Below, piece after piece: positions 20,794 through 30,048 of a stretch of DNA of 64,000 nt. The notes below the pieces were generated by a model. That model had not been told where the DNA came from and did no database searches. It saw nothing but the letters and a program-made list of their open reading frames with translations. How positions within the stretch are numbered: position 1 is the first letter of the stretch; the number at the start of each line of letters is the position of its first letter. This stretch comes from G963663495 sp963663495 (GTDB taxonomy: Bacteria > Bacteroidota > Rhodothermia > Rhodothermales > Bin80), in the NCBI GenBank assembly GCA_963663495.1, contig OY760427.1, forward strand, positions 4,960,001 to 5,024,000, read 5' to 3'. Made by a program: the position numbers and the translations under genes.

Positions 20794-22148
20794 TCAGGTA
20801 TGTCCAGCTGGCCAGCCCCTAATACCATAGCTTCTGTGTGGGCATCTACTACTGCTTGGATGTCCAGAATGGTTTCAGGGTGGTCTTTTGCCACATTGAA
20901 TCGTTCGGACGGATCACGATCAACGTGATATAACGCTGGCGGATTGCGGACTACCAGCGTATCACCGACATAGGCCGACCTCGTGAAGTAATGCATTTTC
21001 CATGGCCCCTTGCGAACAGCGAAAAGGCGCGTCCCGCGATAAAAGAAAACGATCTCGCGCACATTTGCGTCGGCATCGTGAAACACCGGTCCAAGATCAA
21101 CACCATCTACAATCCGATCTTGCGGCACGGGGGCTCCGGTCATTGATAATACCGTTGTATAGAGGTCCATTGTCGTGGCCAACGCGTCTGTAGTCTCGCC
21201 CACTGCAGCAACACCCGCACCCCATGCCACCATGGGAACACGCATCCCACCCTCCCATGTGGTTCCCTTGCCATCGTGGAGCAAGCCTGCTGACCCTCCC
21301 GCAAGGCCGACGGTCAACCATGGACCGTTGTCACTGGTAAAGACTACAAGTGTGTTATCATCCAGCCCGAGGCGCCGAACTTCCTCCAAAACTTGGCCGG
21401 TACTCCAATCCAGTTCCTCAATCACATCGCCATAAAGCCCCCTTGCACTAGTACCCTCAAATGCATCGGAAGCGTAAATGGGTATATGCGGCATGGGGTG
21501 TGGGATGTAAAGAAAGAATGGACGCTCACGGTTTTCACGCATGAACCGCATTGCCTCTTCCGTAATGTTCCTGGTCAGCAAACGCTGATCCGGGTTGGTT
21601 TCCAGAACCTCCGTGTTGCGGATCAGCGGCAGCGGAGGGTACTCCCTGGCCCTTCCGGATGAGTTCGGGTTTGGCAGCATATCATTGGAGTACGGAATCC
21701 CGTAGTAGTAGTCAAAACCGTGCGAGGTGGGCAGGTGCTCCTCCAAATGCCCCAGGTGCCATTTGCCAATTATCGCTGTCGCGTACCCCTGCTCCTTGAG
21801 GGCCTCGGCCATAGTGATTTCACTTGCCGGCAATCCCCCTTTTGAGGGAGGGAATATAACGCGGATCCTGTCGTCCGCCATGCCGCTTCTAACTGGTAGT
21901 CGTCCTGTTAGCAGGGCCGCTCGGCTCGGGGTGCAGACGGGAGCGCCTGTATAGAACTGCGTGAACCGGATCCCCTCCGAGGCCATCGCATCCAGATAGG
22001 GGGTACTGATGGTCGGATGCCCGTAAATGCCGAGGTCACCATAGCCAAGGTCGTCGGCAAATATGATGATAATATTGGGCGGACCATCGGTGCAACCACC
22101 AAGCAGCGGGCCGGCGAGGATGGCAATCAGGACTGCGATTCTGGTCAT
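20784..22148 (-). CDS. Arylsulfatase family lipoprotein
   Basis: About 454 residues from MTRIAVLIAILAG; an upstream in-frame ATG at 22214 would add an unlikely 22-residue leader. The lipobox is LLGGC. The sulfatase signature is VCTPSRAALLTGR (C-x-P-x-R, the cysteine to be converted to formylglycine), with metal-binding ADDLGYGD, GKWHLGHLEEH and FTSDNGPW. It is of the alkaline-phosphatase superfamily and probably acts in the periplasm or at the surface on sulfated glycans. It is paired with an overlapping FGE gene. Confidence 0.92.
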   Translation of the reverse strand: MTRIAVLIAILAGPLLGGCTDGPPNIIIIFADDLGYGDLGIYGHPTISTPYLDAMASEGIRFTQFYTGAPVCTPSRAALLTGRLPVRSGMADDRIRVIFPPSKGGLPASEITMAEALKEQGYATAIIGKWHLGHLEEHLPTSHGFDYYYGIPYSNDMLPNPNSSGRAREYPPLPLIRNTEVLETNPDQRLLTRNITEEAMRFMRENRERPFFLYIPHPMPHIPIYASDAFEGTSARGLYGDVIEELDWSTGQVLEEVRRLGLDDNTLVVFTSDNGPWLTVGLAGGSAGLLHDGKGTTWEGGMRVPMVAWGAGVAAVGETTDALATTMDLYTTVLSMTGAPVPQDRIVDGVDLGPVFHDADANVREIVFFYRGTRLFAVRKGPWKMHYFTRSAYVGDTLVVRNPPALYHVDRDPSERFNVAKDHPETILDIQAVVDAHTEAMVLGAGQLDIPEWQ

Positions 22149-22275
22149 GGCTACATTCCTGTTCAATGAAGGATTCTTCGTTGGCGAAACCCGTTGTCGC
22201 ACTCGTGGCGGCAAGAATCCGGTTGCGACATCGCCTCAATCGCTACAGCAGGTGTCGGGAATACAATCTGCCGCA

Positions 22276-24144
22276 TTACCGAGGCCAAAAGGACGACCGG
22301 CGCGGGGGCTTATCGTCCGCAATGATAGGTTCACTTTCAGGGCTAAAGTCTTCGCCCGGATTGACAAACATATTCTCCTCGTAGCGAACCTGCCTGTCAT
22401 GCAGCTCCTTGTAGCGCCCTCTGTGCTCCAATAATGTACGGTGTGTCCCATGTTCCACGATCCTGCCTTCCTCCAATACCAGAATCTGATCAGCACTCCG
22501 AATGGTGGATAGACGATGCGCAATAACAAAGGTCGTCCGTCCCTTGCGAAGGTTATGCAGACCTTGTTGAATCAGTGCCTCGCTTTCACTATCCAGGCTT
22601 GAGGTAGCTTCATCCAGTATCAGGAGTTTGGGATCTGCGAGGATAGCCCGCGCAATGGCGATTCGCTGGCGCTGACCACCGGACAGCTTTATTCCACGCT
22701 CTCCCACCACCGCGTCGTAGCCCCCGGGGAATCCTATGATAAATTCATGGGCATTGGCGATGCGTGCAGCCTCCTGTACAGCCTGCATGGATGCTTCTGG
22801 ACACGCATATCGGATATTATCCTTGATCATGCCAGCAAACAAGAAATTGTCCTGCAGCACAACGCCGACTTGCGATCGCAGGTCTGCGAGGCGCAGCGTC
22901 ATTACATCGTGACCATTAAAGCGGATGCTCCCTGTGGTTGGCTTAATGAAACCTAGAACCAAGTTGGCAAGTGTACTTTTACCCGACCCGCTCGGACCTA
23001 CAAGCGCCGTAGTGGTCCCTGCTGGAGCACGGAGCGACACACCCCGCAGCACCGGCACGTTTTTGTCGTACTCAAATTCAACATCCTCAAAAACCACATC
23101 GCCATCCAGTTTAGGAAGAGCTACCGCAGCACTGTCTCCTGATGTCTCGGCATCATTCCCTAGCAATTCCCGGATCCGATCCAAGCCGGCAAATGCGTCG
23201 GCAACCTGAGTCCCGATACTTGCCAGCTGAGCAATGGGCATTACGAGTACGCCGATGAAAAACATGTACATTACGAGATCGCCCAACGTCATCTGCCCCT
23301 CTGCGATGGCAGATGCTCCCATTACCAACATGACCACACCCGTGGCGCCAACAGCCACCGTTGCCAGTGCAGTGGTCACTGAAACCCCCCGAATGGTTTT
23401 GGAAATCTCCCGGAACAGGCGGTCCACACCAGCACTGAATTGCCGCTGCTCTCGTTCCTCCGCGTGATAGGCCTTAACGATGCGTATCCCGGACAGCGTC
23501 TCGCCTAATCGTCCAGACACCTCTGCGGTTATTGCCTGCCGCACCCGAAATATAGGTCGCAGCTTCCGGAAGGCATAGACCAAAATAGCGCTGAAACTCC
23601 CTACTATGGCCAGCGTGACCACCGTTATTTGCCAGCTTAGGTACACGAGGACACCAAACGCAAGTACGGCCGTAATCGTACTTCCGGCAAGCATCACAAC
23701 CCCCGTTCCCACGAGGTTGCGAATACCCTGCGCATCGGACATTATCCGGGAAATCAACCCACCGGCGCGGGTGTGGTCAAAGAAGCGTACCGGAAGATGA
23801 AGCACATGGTAATGAACAGCTTTTCTCATATCCATTATCGCGCGTTGGGCAGCAATCCCTACAACTTGGGAAAGCGCATACGATGTTGCGGCTTGTATCA
23901 GCGTCGCAGCGCCCACGGCAAGTGCGATCGGCAGCACCAAGTCGAAACGGTCATTGCCGACTACTTCGTCAATTAGCCACTTTGAGCTTCCGGGAAGGAC
24001 AAAGCCGCTCAGCCTGCTGACGACCAGCAGCACTAGACCCAAGGCCATCTTTTTCCTGTGTTTCCAGATCAGATACCGCGCCTGACGCCAACTGGACTTC
24101 GTAAGGAGTGATGCCGGGGTCATGATTGGGGCCGCCTCAGTCAA
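22276..24144 (-). CDS. ABC exporter, fused permease-ATPase (MsbA-like)
   Basis: 622 residues. The transmembrane domain has six hydrophobic helices between about 30 and 320, and the ATPase domain runs from about 350: Walker A GPSGSGKST, Q-loop VLQDNFLF, signature LSGGQRQR, Walker B LLILDEATSSLD and H-loop AHRLST. It is a half-transporter that would dimerise in the inner membrane; the substrate (lipid A, lipid or drug) cannot be deduced. The tail after about 590 is polar. It is separated from the sulfatase by 127 bp. Confidence 0.93.
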   Translation of the reverse strand: MTEAAPIMTPASLLTKSSWRQARYLIWKHRKKMALGLVLLVVSRLSGFVLPGSSKWLIDEVVGNDRFDLVLPIALAVGAATLIQAATSYALSQVVGIAAQRAIMDMRKAVHYHVLHLPVRFFDHTRAGGLISRIMSDAQGIRNLVGTGVVMLAGSTITAVLAFGVLVYLSWQITVVTLAIVGSFSAILVYAFRKLRPIFRVRQAITAEVSGRLGETLSGIRIVKAYHAEEREQRQFSAGVDRLFREISKTIRGVSVTTALATVAVGATGVVMLVMGASAIAEGQMTLGDLVMYMFFIGVLVMPIAQLASIGTQVADAFAGLDRIRELLGNDAETSGDSAAVALPKLDGDVVFEDVEFEYDKNVPVLRGVSLRAPAGTTTALVGPSGSGKSTLANLVLGFIKPTTGSIRFNGHDVMTLRLADLRSQVGVVLQDNFLFAGMIKDNIRYACPEASMQAVQEAARIANAHEFIIGFPGGYDAVVGERGIKLSGGQRQRIAIARAILADPKLLILDEATSSLDSESEALIQQGLHNLRKGRTTFVIAHRLSTIRSADQILVLEEGRIVEHGTHRTLLEHRGRYKELHDRQVRYEENMFVNPGEDFSPESEPIIADDKPPRRSSFWPR

Positions 24145-24303
24145 GGAGGACGCTGAACAGTGTGGCCCGTATGCGGATCCGGGTTACGCTACCCATCCAA
24201 GCGTTGTTCAGAACAAAACAGCAAATGGTCCATCTGCGACATCGCTTAAGCGAAACACGTATACAATTGAAGGGTCCAATCACGCACGCTGATCCTTAGA
24301 TCC

Positions 24304-25749
24304 ATGGACATTCGATTGCAAGGTCTTGCTCTACTGTTGGCATGCGGATGCCAGTGGTCACCTACGCAAGCGCAACAGACACATCGCTTGGAAAATGCGT
24401 TTCCGGGAGTATCCTTCGCACGCCCGGTGGATATCCAGCATGCAGGCGATGGCTCCAACCGTATCTTTGTTGTCGAACAGGCAGGCGTCATTAAGGTTTT
24501 GGAGCAGGATCGCACATCTGCTACGGTGTTTTTGGACATTCAAAGCCGCGTCCGAGATAGCGGAAACGAGGAGGGCCTGCTCGGCTTGGCATTCCATCCG
24601 GATTTTGGGGACAACGGCTATTTCTACGTCAACTATACTGCTTCCAATCCGCATCGCAGCGTGGTCGCACGATATACGGTGCTGGAATCCGGCCTAGCTG
24701 ATCCTTCAAGCGAGTTCGTACTGATGGAGGAACTGCAACCTGCGAGCAATCACAACGGTGGTCAGATTGCATTTGGCCCAGATGGATACCTCTATATTTC
24801 GTTCGGCGATGGCGGTGGGGCAGGAGACCGGTACGGTAACGGTCAAGACCTGAGTACGGTATTGGGAGCCATTCTCCGAATTGATGTTGATTCCGACTTC
24901 CCTTCAGTTTACTCGATACCGGACGACAATCCGTTTGTGACCAGTCCATTGGGAGCCCGTGGGGAGATCTATGCCTACGGATTGCGTAATGTCTGGCGCT
25001 TTAGCTTTGACAGTGAATCCGGGCTTCTCTACGCGGCCGATGTCGGGCAGTCGGCCCTGGAAGAAATCGACCTGATAGAGTTAGGGGGCAATTATGGCTG
25101 GCCCATCATGGAGGGCACCAACTGCTTTCGGCCTTCCACCAACTGCAATAAGGACGGTCTTACGCTACCCATTCATGAATACGGGCACATCGGCGGAGGC
25201 AAGTCCATCACGGGGGGCTACGTATATCGTGGATCCAATGTGTCTGACTTGGTGGGCCGCTACATTTATGCGGACTATCTGGACGGGCGCATTTGGGCTC
25301 TAAGCGCCAACGGGGACGGCAGTTACCGGAACGACCTTATCTTGGATACTCATCTGTCAATTTCTTCGTTCGGTGTTGATGAAGCGGGGGAGTTGTATGT
25401 CTGCGCTTTTGACAGTCGTATCTATCGCTTCAGTCCTACGCCGACCTCAATCGATGATGGGCCCGACAACGGCTCGCATCTTGAGGCTGCCTTCCCTAAC
25501 CCGTTCCGAACATCAACTCTTTTACAATACCACATCGCAGAGCCGGCCAGCGTGGACCTAGGGGTGTATGCTGTGGATGGGCGGCGAGTCTGTACTCTTG
25601 TTCAGCAAGCTCTCCCTGCCGGTCCACATTCGACGACATGGGATGGTAAGGACAGAGACGGTAAGGTGCTGCCCGCCGGGGTATATTTTGCACGCCTGAT
25701 GGTTCACGGGGCGGAGGCGAGTAGCCGACGCATTGTTTTGACCCGTTGA
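24304..25749 (+). CDS. Secreted glucose/sorbosone dehydrogenase-like protein with T9SS sorting domain
   Basis: 481 residues. A signal peptide lies at about 1-24. Residues about 30-375 form a PQQ-dependent sugar dehydrogenase beta-propeller: RIFVVEQAGVIKV, EGLLGLAFHPDF, NHNGGQIAFGPDGYLYISFGDGG (with the likely catalytic His), GEIYAYGLRNVWRFSF and GGNYGWP. The last ~85 residues (FPNPFRTSTLLQYHIAE, then DGKVLPAGVYFARL) form a type IX secretion C-terminal domain as in Bacteroidota and Rhodothermota. It is therefore expected to be exported across the outer membrane and oxidise sugars or aldoses. Confidence 0.9.
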   Translation: MDIRLQGLALLLACGCQWSPTQAQQTHRLENAFPGVSFARPVDIQHAGDGSNRIFVVEQAGVIKVLEQDRTSATVFLDIQSRVRDSGNEEGLLGLAFHPDFGDNGYFYVNYTASNPHRSVVARYTVLESGLADPSSEFVLMEELQPASNHNGGQIAFGPDGYLYISFGDGGGAGDRYGNGQDLSTVLGAILRIDVDSDFPSVYSIPDDNPFVTSPLGARGEIYAYGLRNVWRFSFDSESGLLYAADVGQSALEEIDLIELGGNYGWPIMEGTNCFRPSTNCNKDGLTLPIHEYGHIGGGKSITGGYVYRGSNVSDLVGRYIYADYLDGRIWALSANGDGSYRNDLILDTHLSISSFGVDEAGELYVCAFDSRIYRFSPTPTSIDDGPDNGSHLEAAFPNPFRTSTLLQYHIAEPASVDLGVYAVDGRRVCTLVQQALPAGPHSTTWDGKDRDGKVLPAGVYFARLMVHGAEASSRRIVLTR

Positions 25750-26072
25750 GCCGGGCTCACCCAATCTCCATAGGAGCTTGCGATGCGATCTTCAGCTCCT
25801 TCTTCACCTTCTGTGAAAGTAATGACACCGGGATGCGGTCCAGTGCTCCCTGCAGAGCGTAGAGGAGCAGGATGTTCACTTCCCTGGAAAAAACAAGTAG
25901 ACAACCCTGTAGGCAAGCACCGGGCCTACAGCCTACAGGTCTGCGCAGTAACAAATTCCTATCGCTCGTGGCCACTGACCAGTCTTAGGCCCGATTTTCA
26001 TCAGGACTTCCACGGGCGTGTCCTCACTGGCTGTTTACCGGACGGTAGCGAATCGGATTCTTGGGGTAATAT
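25750..26072. other. 323-bp intergenic stretch, no supported gene
   Basis: Lies between the convergent sugar dehydrogenase and GH113-like genes. The minus strand carries a 72-codon frame (25757-25975) whose last 45 residues (LLLYALQGALDRIPV) look more protein-like than chance, but with no start signal or recognised family. I see no clear terminator hairpin. Confidence 0.4.
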
Positions 26073-27152
26073 CTACTTTCCGCGAAACCAGTGTGCTATC
26101 ACCTCCTCCACGGGTTTTCCGCGAAAGGAAAAATCCAGGTAATTGCTACGGCGCATGGTAGATGCATTCCATTTCCAAAGGATTGCGCCGGCAAACCACG
26201 GCTCCTCCCAGAAGCTCTGGAAGAACGCATCATACAACCTGGACTGCAGTGCATCGTCGGGCTGCACCGAGGCTGCCTCTTCACGGGAAGGCCATCGCCA
26301 TGGCGCAGCGGCAGCATCCGGGACATTGCGATAACCAATCTCCGTAAACAGCATCGGCTTTTTCACTGTACCGGCAATGCGGCGCAGCGCCTGCTTGTGC
26401 GGGGCCCATCCGGCCAGCAGCGCCTCTACCGTCGGCTCCGGTTCATGGCTGAGTTCAAAGTAGGCTTGGACTCCCACGTAGTCCAGTGCGTCCCAGAAGG
26501 CTATGTCTTCATATTCCTCCCACCAGTTGGCCGCATAGGTTAGCTTCCCCTCGTATGCTGCCCGGATGTCATGTATCAGCCTCCGCCAGAACTCCTCGCG
26601 CTCCAGGGCGGACCGCCGTAGTTCCGTACCGATCACAAGCACTGCGGCGCCCGTTTCCTGAGCCAGTCGGGCGTAGTGCAGCAACAGAGTGCGGTAGTCC
26701 TCTTCCCAGCGCTCCCATTCATCTTCAAACTCATAGCCGATTTCGGCTCTCGTCTGGCCCTCAGAACTGTAGCGGCCGACCCAGATGTGTGGCTTGAGGA
26801 CAATTTCCATACCCAGGGCGTCAGCCTGCGTGGCAATGGCACGAATTCCGGTGTCGCTTTCGCTGACCCAGCGTGCATCGGTATTCATGCGGATCTCCGG
26901 CACCGACATGTCTCGCTGAAATCCAAACTGGACCAAGGTGATATGCGTAACCCCGATTGCCTTGAGGCGCTCCAGCGCACCCGGGTCCGGCTCACTGCGG
27001 GCATCCACTGTTACCCCGCGTATGCGGTCTTCCCTAGTCTCCTGTCTATTGCTGCTGGTGCTGGCCGCAAAGAACCCGACTACCACGAGAATTGCTACCG
27101 CGATTGGCAGCGCGCTTCCACTGATTCTTACTGGTTTGCTTAACCCACGCAT
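26073..27152 (-). CDS. GH113-like glycoside hydrolase (TIM barrel), membrane-anchored
   Basis: 359 residues. An N-terminal hydrophobic segment (about 14-31, LPIAVAILVVVGFFAA) acts as signal or anchor. The barrel has IRGVTVDA, THITLVQFGFQ, LKPHIWVGR, VLVIGTELRR, YVGVQAYFELS and LFTEIGYRN. The glutamates in IGTELRR and FTEIGY match the catalytic acid/base and nucleophile positions of GH113 beta-mannanases. It probably cleaves a beta-mannoside-type glycan outside the cytoplasm; the exact substrate is unproven. It is divergent from the aminotransferase gene, whose preferred start lies 83 bp away. Confidence 0.8.
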   Translation of the reverse strand: MRGLSKPVRISGSALPIAVAILVVVGFFAASTSSNRQETREDRIRGVTVDARSEPDPGALERLKAIGVTHITLVQFGFQRDMSVPEIRMNTDARWVSESDTGIRAIATQADALGMEIVLKPHIWVGRYSSEGQTRAEIGYEFEDEWERWEEDYRTLLLHYARLAQETGAAVLVIGTELRRSALEREEFWRRLIHDIRAAYEGKLTYAANWWEEYEDIAFWDALDYVGVQAYFELSHEPEPTVEALLAGWAPHKQALRRIAGTVKKPMLFTEIGYRNVPDAAAAPWRWPSREEAASVQPDDALQSRLYDAFFQSFWEEPWFAGAILWKWNASTMRRSNYLDFSFRGKPVEEVIAHWFRGK

Positions 27153-27235
27153 GTGCGGACTCCTTGCCGATCAAGATATGCAGCGGCTTAGTACCTTTGC
27201 ACAAGTGCATTTTGCAACATTACGAAAACAGTACA

Positions 27236-28543
27236 GTGCCCAGCCGCCGGAAATTTCTCCAACACCTCGTAGCGCCGGCAACCGTCGCCGCAGTAGGCGC
27301 CACCTTCCGCCCGGATGCGATGGCGCGCCTGAATTACCTGAAGCATGTGAGTGGAAGTGCGTATGATATAGCGCGGGATGAGACATTCTGGTTGACCGTG
27401 CAACAGGCGTTCTCCGTTGACCGCAGCCTTGTGAATCTGAATAGTGGCGGCGTAAGCCCCTCGCCAACGGTAGTTCAGGAGGCCATGAAGGCTCACCTTG
27501 ATTACTCAAACGAGGCGCCGGTGTACACAATGTGGCGCATCCTTGAGCCCCAGCGGGAGGCTGTACGGCAGCAGCTCGCTCGCGCTTTTGGGTGCGATCA
27601 CGAGGAGATTGCCGTCACGCGCAACGCATCCGAGGGGTTACAAATCTGCCAGCTTGGTATTGACTTGCAGCCCGGTGATGAGGTTTTGACGACCACGCAG
27701 GATTACGGTCGCATGGTCACCACCTTCAAGCAGCGGGAGCGCCGCGAGGGCATCGTTCTGCGCCAGTTTCCCATCCCTATTCCGTCCGAGGATCCAGACG
27801 AGATTGTACGCCTTTTTGAACAGCACATTACGTCCAAAACTCGGCTGATCCTGATGTGCCATATGATCAACATCACGGGACAGATTCTACCCGTCAAGGG
27901 CGTCGTACGGATGACGCGTGCCAAGGGCATCCCGGTCATTGTTGATGGTGCCCATACTTTCGGGCATTTTGACTTTTCGCATGCTGACCTGGACTGCGAC
28001 TATTACGCTACCAGCCTGCACAAGTGGCTTCTTGCGCCGCATGGCACGGGGATGCTGTACGTGCGTAAGGATAGGATCCCGCGGCTTTGGCCAATGATGG
28101 CTGCGCCGGAAACCATGGACGATGATATCCGAAAGTTTGAGGAGATCGGCACGCATCCAGCCGCCAATTTTATCGCCATTGCTGACGCTCTCACGTTTCA
28201 CCAAGGCATCGGAGCCAAGCGCAAGGAGGAGCGGCTGCGGTATCTGCGAGATTATTGGGCTACGACGCTGCTGCGGCACGACCGTGTGCGCCTCCACACG
28301 AGCTTGAAACCGGAGTACTCCTGCTGCATAGGTACGGTACAGATTGAGGGAGTCGATACCGAGGCGCTCGGCCAACACTTGTGGAAGGCGCACCGAATTC
28401 TTGCCACGCCTGTACTTCATGACGAGTTTGATGGGTTACGAGTGACACCCAACATCTTCACCACGCTGGAGGAGCTTGACCGTTTTATTGACGCGATGGA
28501 GGAAGTACTGCGTTCCGGGGTACCAAGAACCAAAGAGCCATAA
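27236..28543 (+). CDS. Tat-exported class V aminotransferase (isopenicillin-N-epimerase-like)
   Basis: About 435 residues from a GTG giving MPSRRKFLQHL, a twin-arginine signal with hydrophobic core AATVAAVGATF-like. An ATG at 27164 would add 24 residues without family resemblance. The class V PLP fold shows LNSGGVSPSPTVV, TRNASEGLQICQLG, VIVDGAHTFGHFDF and SLHKWLLAPHGTGML, with the PLP lysine in LHKW. Relatives include isopenicillin N epimerase and cysteine desulfurase-like enzymes. Its role is probably amino-acid racemisation, epimerisation or lyase chemistry in the periplasm. A PLP enzyme pre-folded with cofactor fits Tat export. Confidence 0.85.
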   Translation: MPSRRKFLQHLVAPATVAAVGATFRPDAMARLNYLKHVSGSAYDIARDETFWLTVQQAFSVDRSLVNLNSGGVSPSPTVVQEAMKAHLDYSNEAPVYTMWRILEPQREAVRQQLARAFGCDHEEIAVTRNASEGLQICQLGIDLQPGDEVLTTTQDYGRMVTTFKQRERREGIVLRQFPIPIPSEDPDEIVRLFEQHITSKTRLILMCHMINITGQILPVKGVVRMTRAKGIPVIVDGAHTFGHFDFSHADLDCDYYATSLHKWLLAPHGTGMLYVRKDRIPRLWPMMAAPETMDDDIRKFEEIGTHPAANFIAIADALTFHQGIGAKRKEERLRYLRDYWATTLLRHDRVRLHTSLKPEYSCCIGTVQIEGVDTEALGQHLWKAHRILATPVLHDEFDGLRVTPNIFTTLEELDRFIDAMEEVLRSGVPRTKEP

Positions 28544-28582
28544 TCCTGCCGCAGACTGCTGAGCGTCATTTTTCATTGTTAT

Positions 28583-30040
28583 GGGAATTATATACGTGAG
28601 TGACCAACTGTACACAGTGAGGCACTAGTATCAATTTCACGGGTCATAGGGGTCGGTAACCCGAACCGCCCCTCGCCGTGCAGAAGCCCCAATCCCGGAG
28701 GCCAGTATGTTTGCAGCCGCATTCAGGTCTGCATGATCCGCATGTCCACAGGACATACACGTGAATTTGCTCTGCGTCTTACGGTTACTCGCTTCTGTGT
28801 GCCCACACACAGAACACCGCTGACTGGTATAGGCAGCGGTAACCTTTATCACCTTGCGGCACTTATAGCCCAGCATCTGATCCAGCTGGCCCCAACCTGT
28901 TCGCAGTATTCCACGGTTGAGGCCAGACTTCTGTCTGACGTTTGTGCCAAAGCTCTCCATCGTCCCCTTAGCTGAACGTGTCATCGCTTTGATCTTTAGG
29001 TCCTCCAGTATCACCGTTGAGGAGCATTTGGCAATACTGCGACTTACCTGGTGGTTCGCATTCTTGAGGATGTTAGCACGCTTGCGCTGTATGCGGGCGA
29101 TTCTATGCTTCCGCCTGTTACGACGGTTGGAGCCTTTCTTCTGTCTCGCCAGTCTTCGCTGATGCCGCTTCAACTTGGCATCAAGACGCTTCGTATCCGG
29201 TTGTCTGATAATGCTTGTATCGCCCTCTGTGGAGACCATAGCGATCTGCCCGCAATTACGGTCAATGCCTACAGCACTGCCGGTATCCTCTATTACAGGT
29301 GCCTCAATCTTGTAGCAGATGACAGCATACCATTTGCCGGCGTTCTTCTTTACCGTGGCTTTGATGGGTATACCATCAGGGTACGGGTTGCCTCCCCGCC
29401 TGCGGAGCGCCATATATCCCACTTTCGGGATATACAGCTTGCCATCCCGAACCCTTACGTTATCCGGGATCGTGAACGAAGGCGTACTACCACGTCTGGA
29501 ATGGAATCTCGGTCTTCTCTTACCTTCCTTGAAGAATGCCTTCCATGCATCCGCCTGATATTTCAATGTGTATCTAACGACACCAAAGGAGTATTCAGGT
29601 AGCCACTCGACCGTACGGCGCAGTGCCGTGAACCGCTTCCCCAGCGAGAAGAAGCTTACCGAGGGCGGCTTCTCTCCAGCCTCTTTCGCTTTCTTGTAGG
29701 CCTCGCTCTGCTCTGCGAGGATGGCATTCCACACAAACCTACACGCACCCGCTAATCCAGCAAGTTGCTTGGCGTTACTTCGACTTCCGGGCAACAGCCT
29801 GTATGTGATATTGCGGTATGCACTAACCGTTTCGGGCATGGCACTGTGATGTATAACTCCCTAATATATGAAAATTATATTCCATGCGTACCCACGTATT
29901 GAGTTATTTGAAATAATTGCAGTTTTTCGTGAAAAGCGGGAACCGATTATGAACAACTGGCGAAAGCCATCCTGTCTGCACCACCAAAGCACAAAAAGTA
30001 ACTCCTGCGAAAACGCGTGGCATTCAGCCATATAACTCCC
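28583..30040 (-). mobile_element. TnpB element copy 1 (intact), TIRs and 8-bp target duplication
   Basis: 1458 bp. The ends are imperfect inverted repeats of about 23 bp sharing GGGARTTATAT and, after three variable bases, TGAGTG. It is flanked by an exact ATTGTTAT at 28575-28582 and 30041-30048. It carries only tnpB, on the minus strand. The ~180 bp between the outer end (30040) and a second internal GGGAGTTATAT motif near 29861-29851 are conserved in all copies but non-coding. Confidence 0.93.
28637..29839 (-). CDS. tnpB: TnpB RNA-guided nuclease (IS1341-like OrfB), only complete copy
   Basis: 400 residues. N-terminal OrfB helix-turn-helix and beta-barrel (YRLLPGSRSNAKQLAGLAGACRFVWN, PPSVSFFSLGKRFTALR), then the RuvC nuclease: VGIDRNCGQIAMV (Asp), a basic Lys/Arg-rich bridge, VILEDLKIKAM (Glu) and ADHADLNAAANI (Asp), with the CSVCG...CMSCG zinc finger. 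All catalytic residues are present. The family uses an RNA from the element's 3' end to cut DNA. It ends DPYDP because of one extra G near 28668 compared with the other copies, whose frame runs to the terminal repeat. Confidence 0.93.
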   Translation of the reverse strand: MPETVSAYRNITYRLLPGSRSNAKQLAGLAGACRFVWNAILAEQSEAYKKAKEAGEKPPSVSFFSLGKRFTALRRTVEWLPEYSFGVVRYTLKYQADAWKAFFKEGKRRPRFHSRRGSTPSFTIPDNVRVRDGKLYIPKVGYMALRRRGGNPYPDGIPIKATVKKNAGKWYAVICYKIEAPVIEDTGSAVGIDRNCGQIAMVSTEGDTSIIRQPDTKRLDAKLKRHQRRLARQKKGSNRRNRRKHRIARIQRKRANILKNANHQVSRSIAKCSSTVILEDLKIKAMTRSAKGTMESFGTNVRQKSGLNRGILRTGWGQLDQMLGYKCRKVIKVTAAYTSQRCSVCGHTEASNRKTQSKFTCMSCGHADHADLNAAANILASGIGASARRGAVRVTDPYDP

Positions 30041-30048
30041 ATTGTTAT

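Noticed and set aside
25757..25975. Minus-strand 72-codon frame with protein-like ending
   Set aside because: No start signal, no homology recognised and the composition of the first half is unlike a gene; kept only as a note in the intergenic entry.
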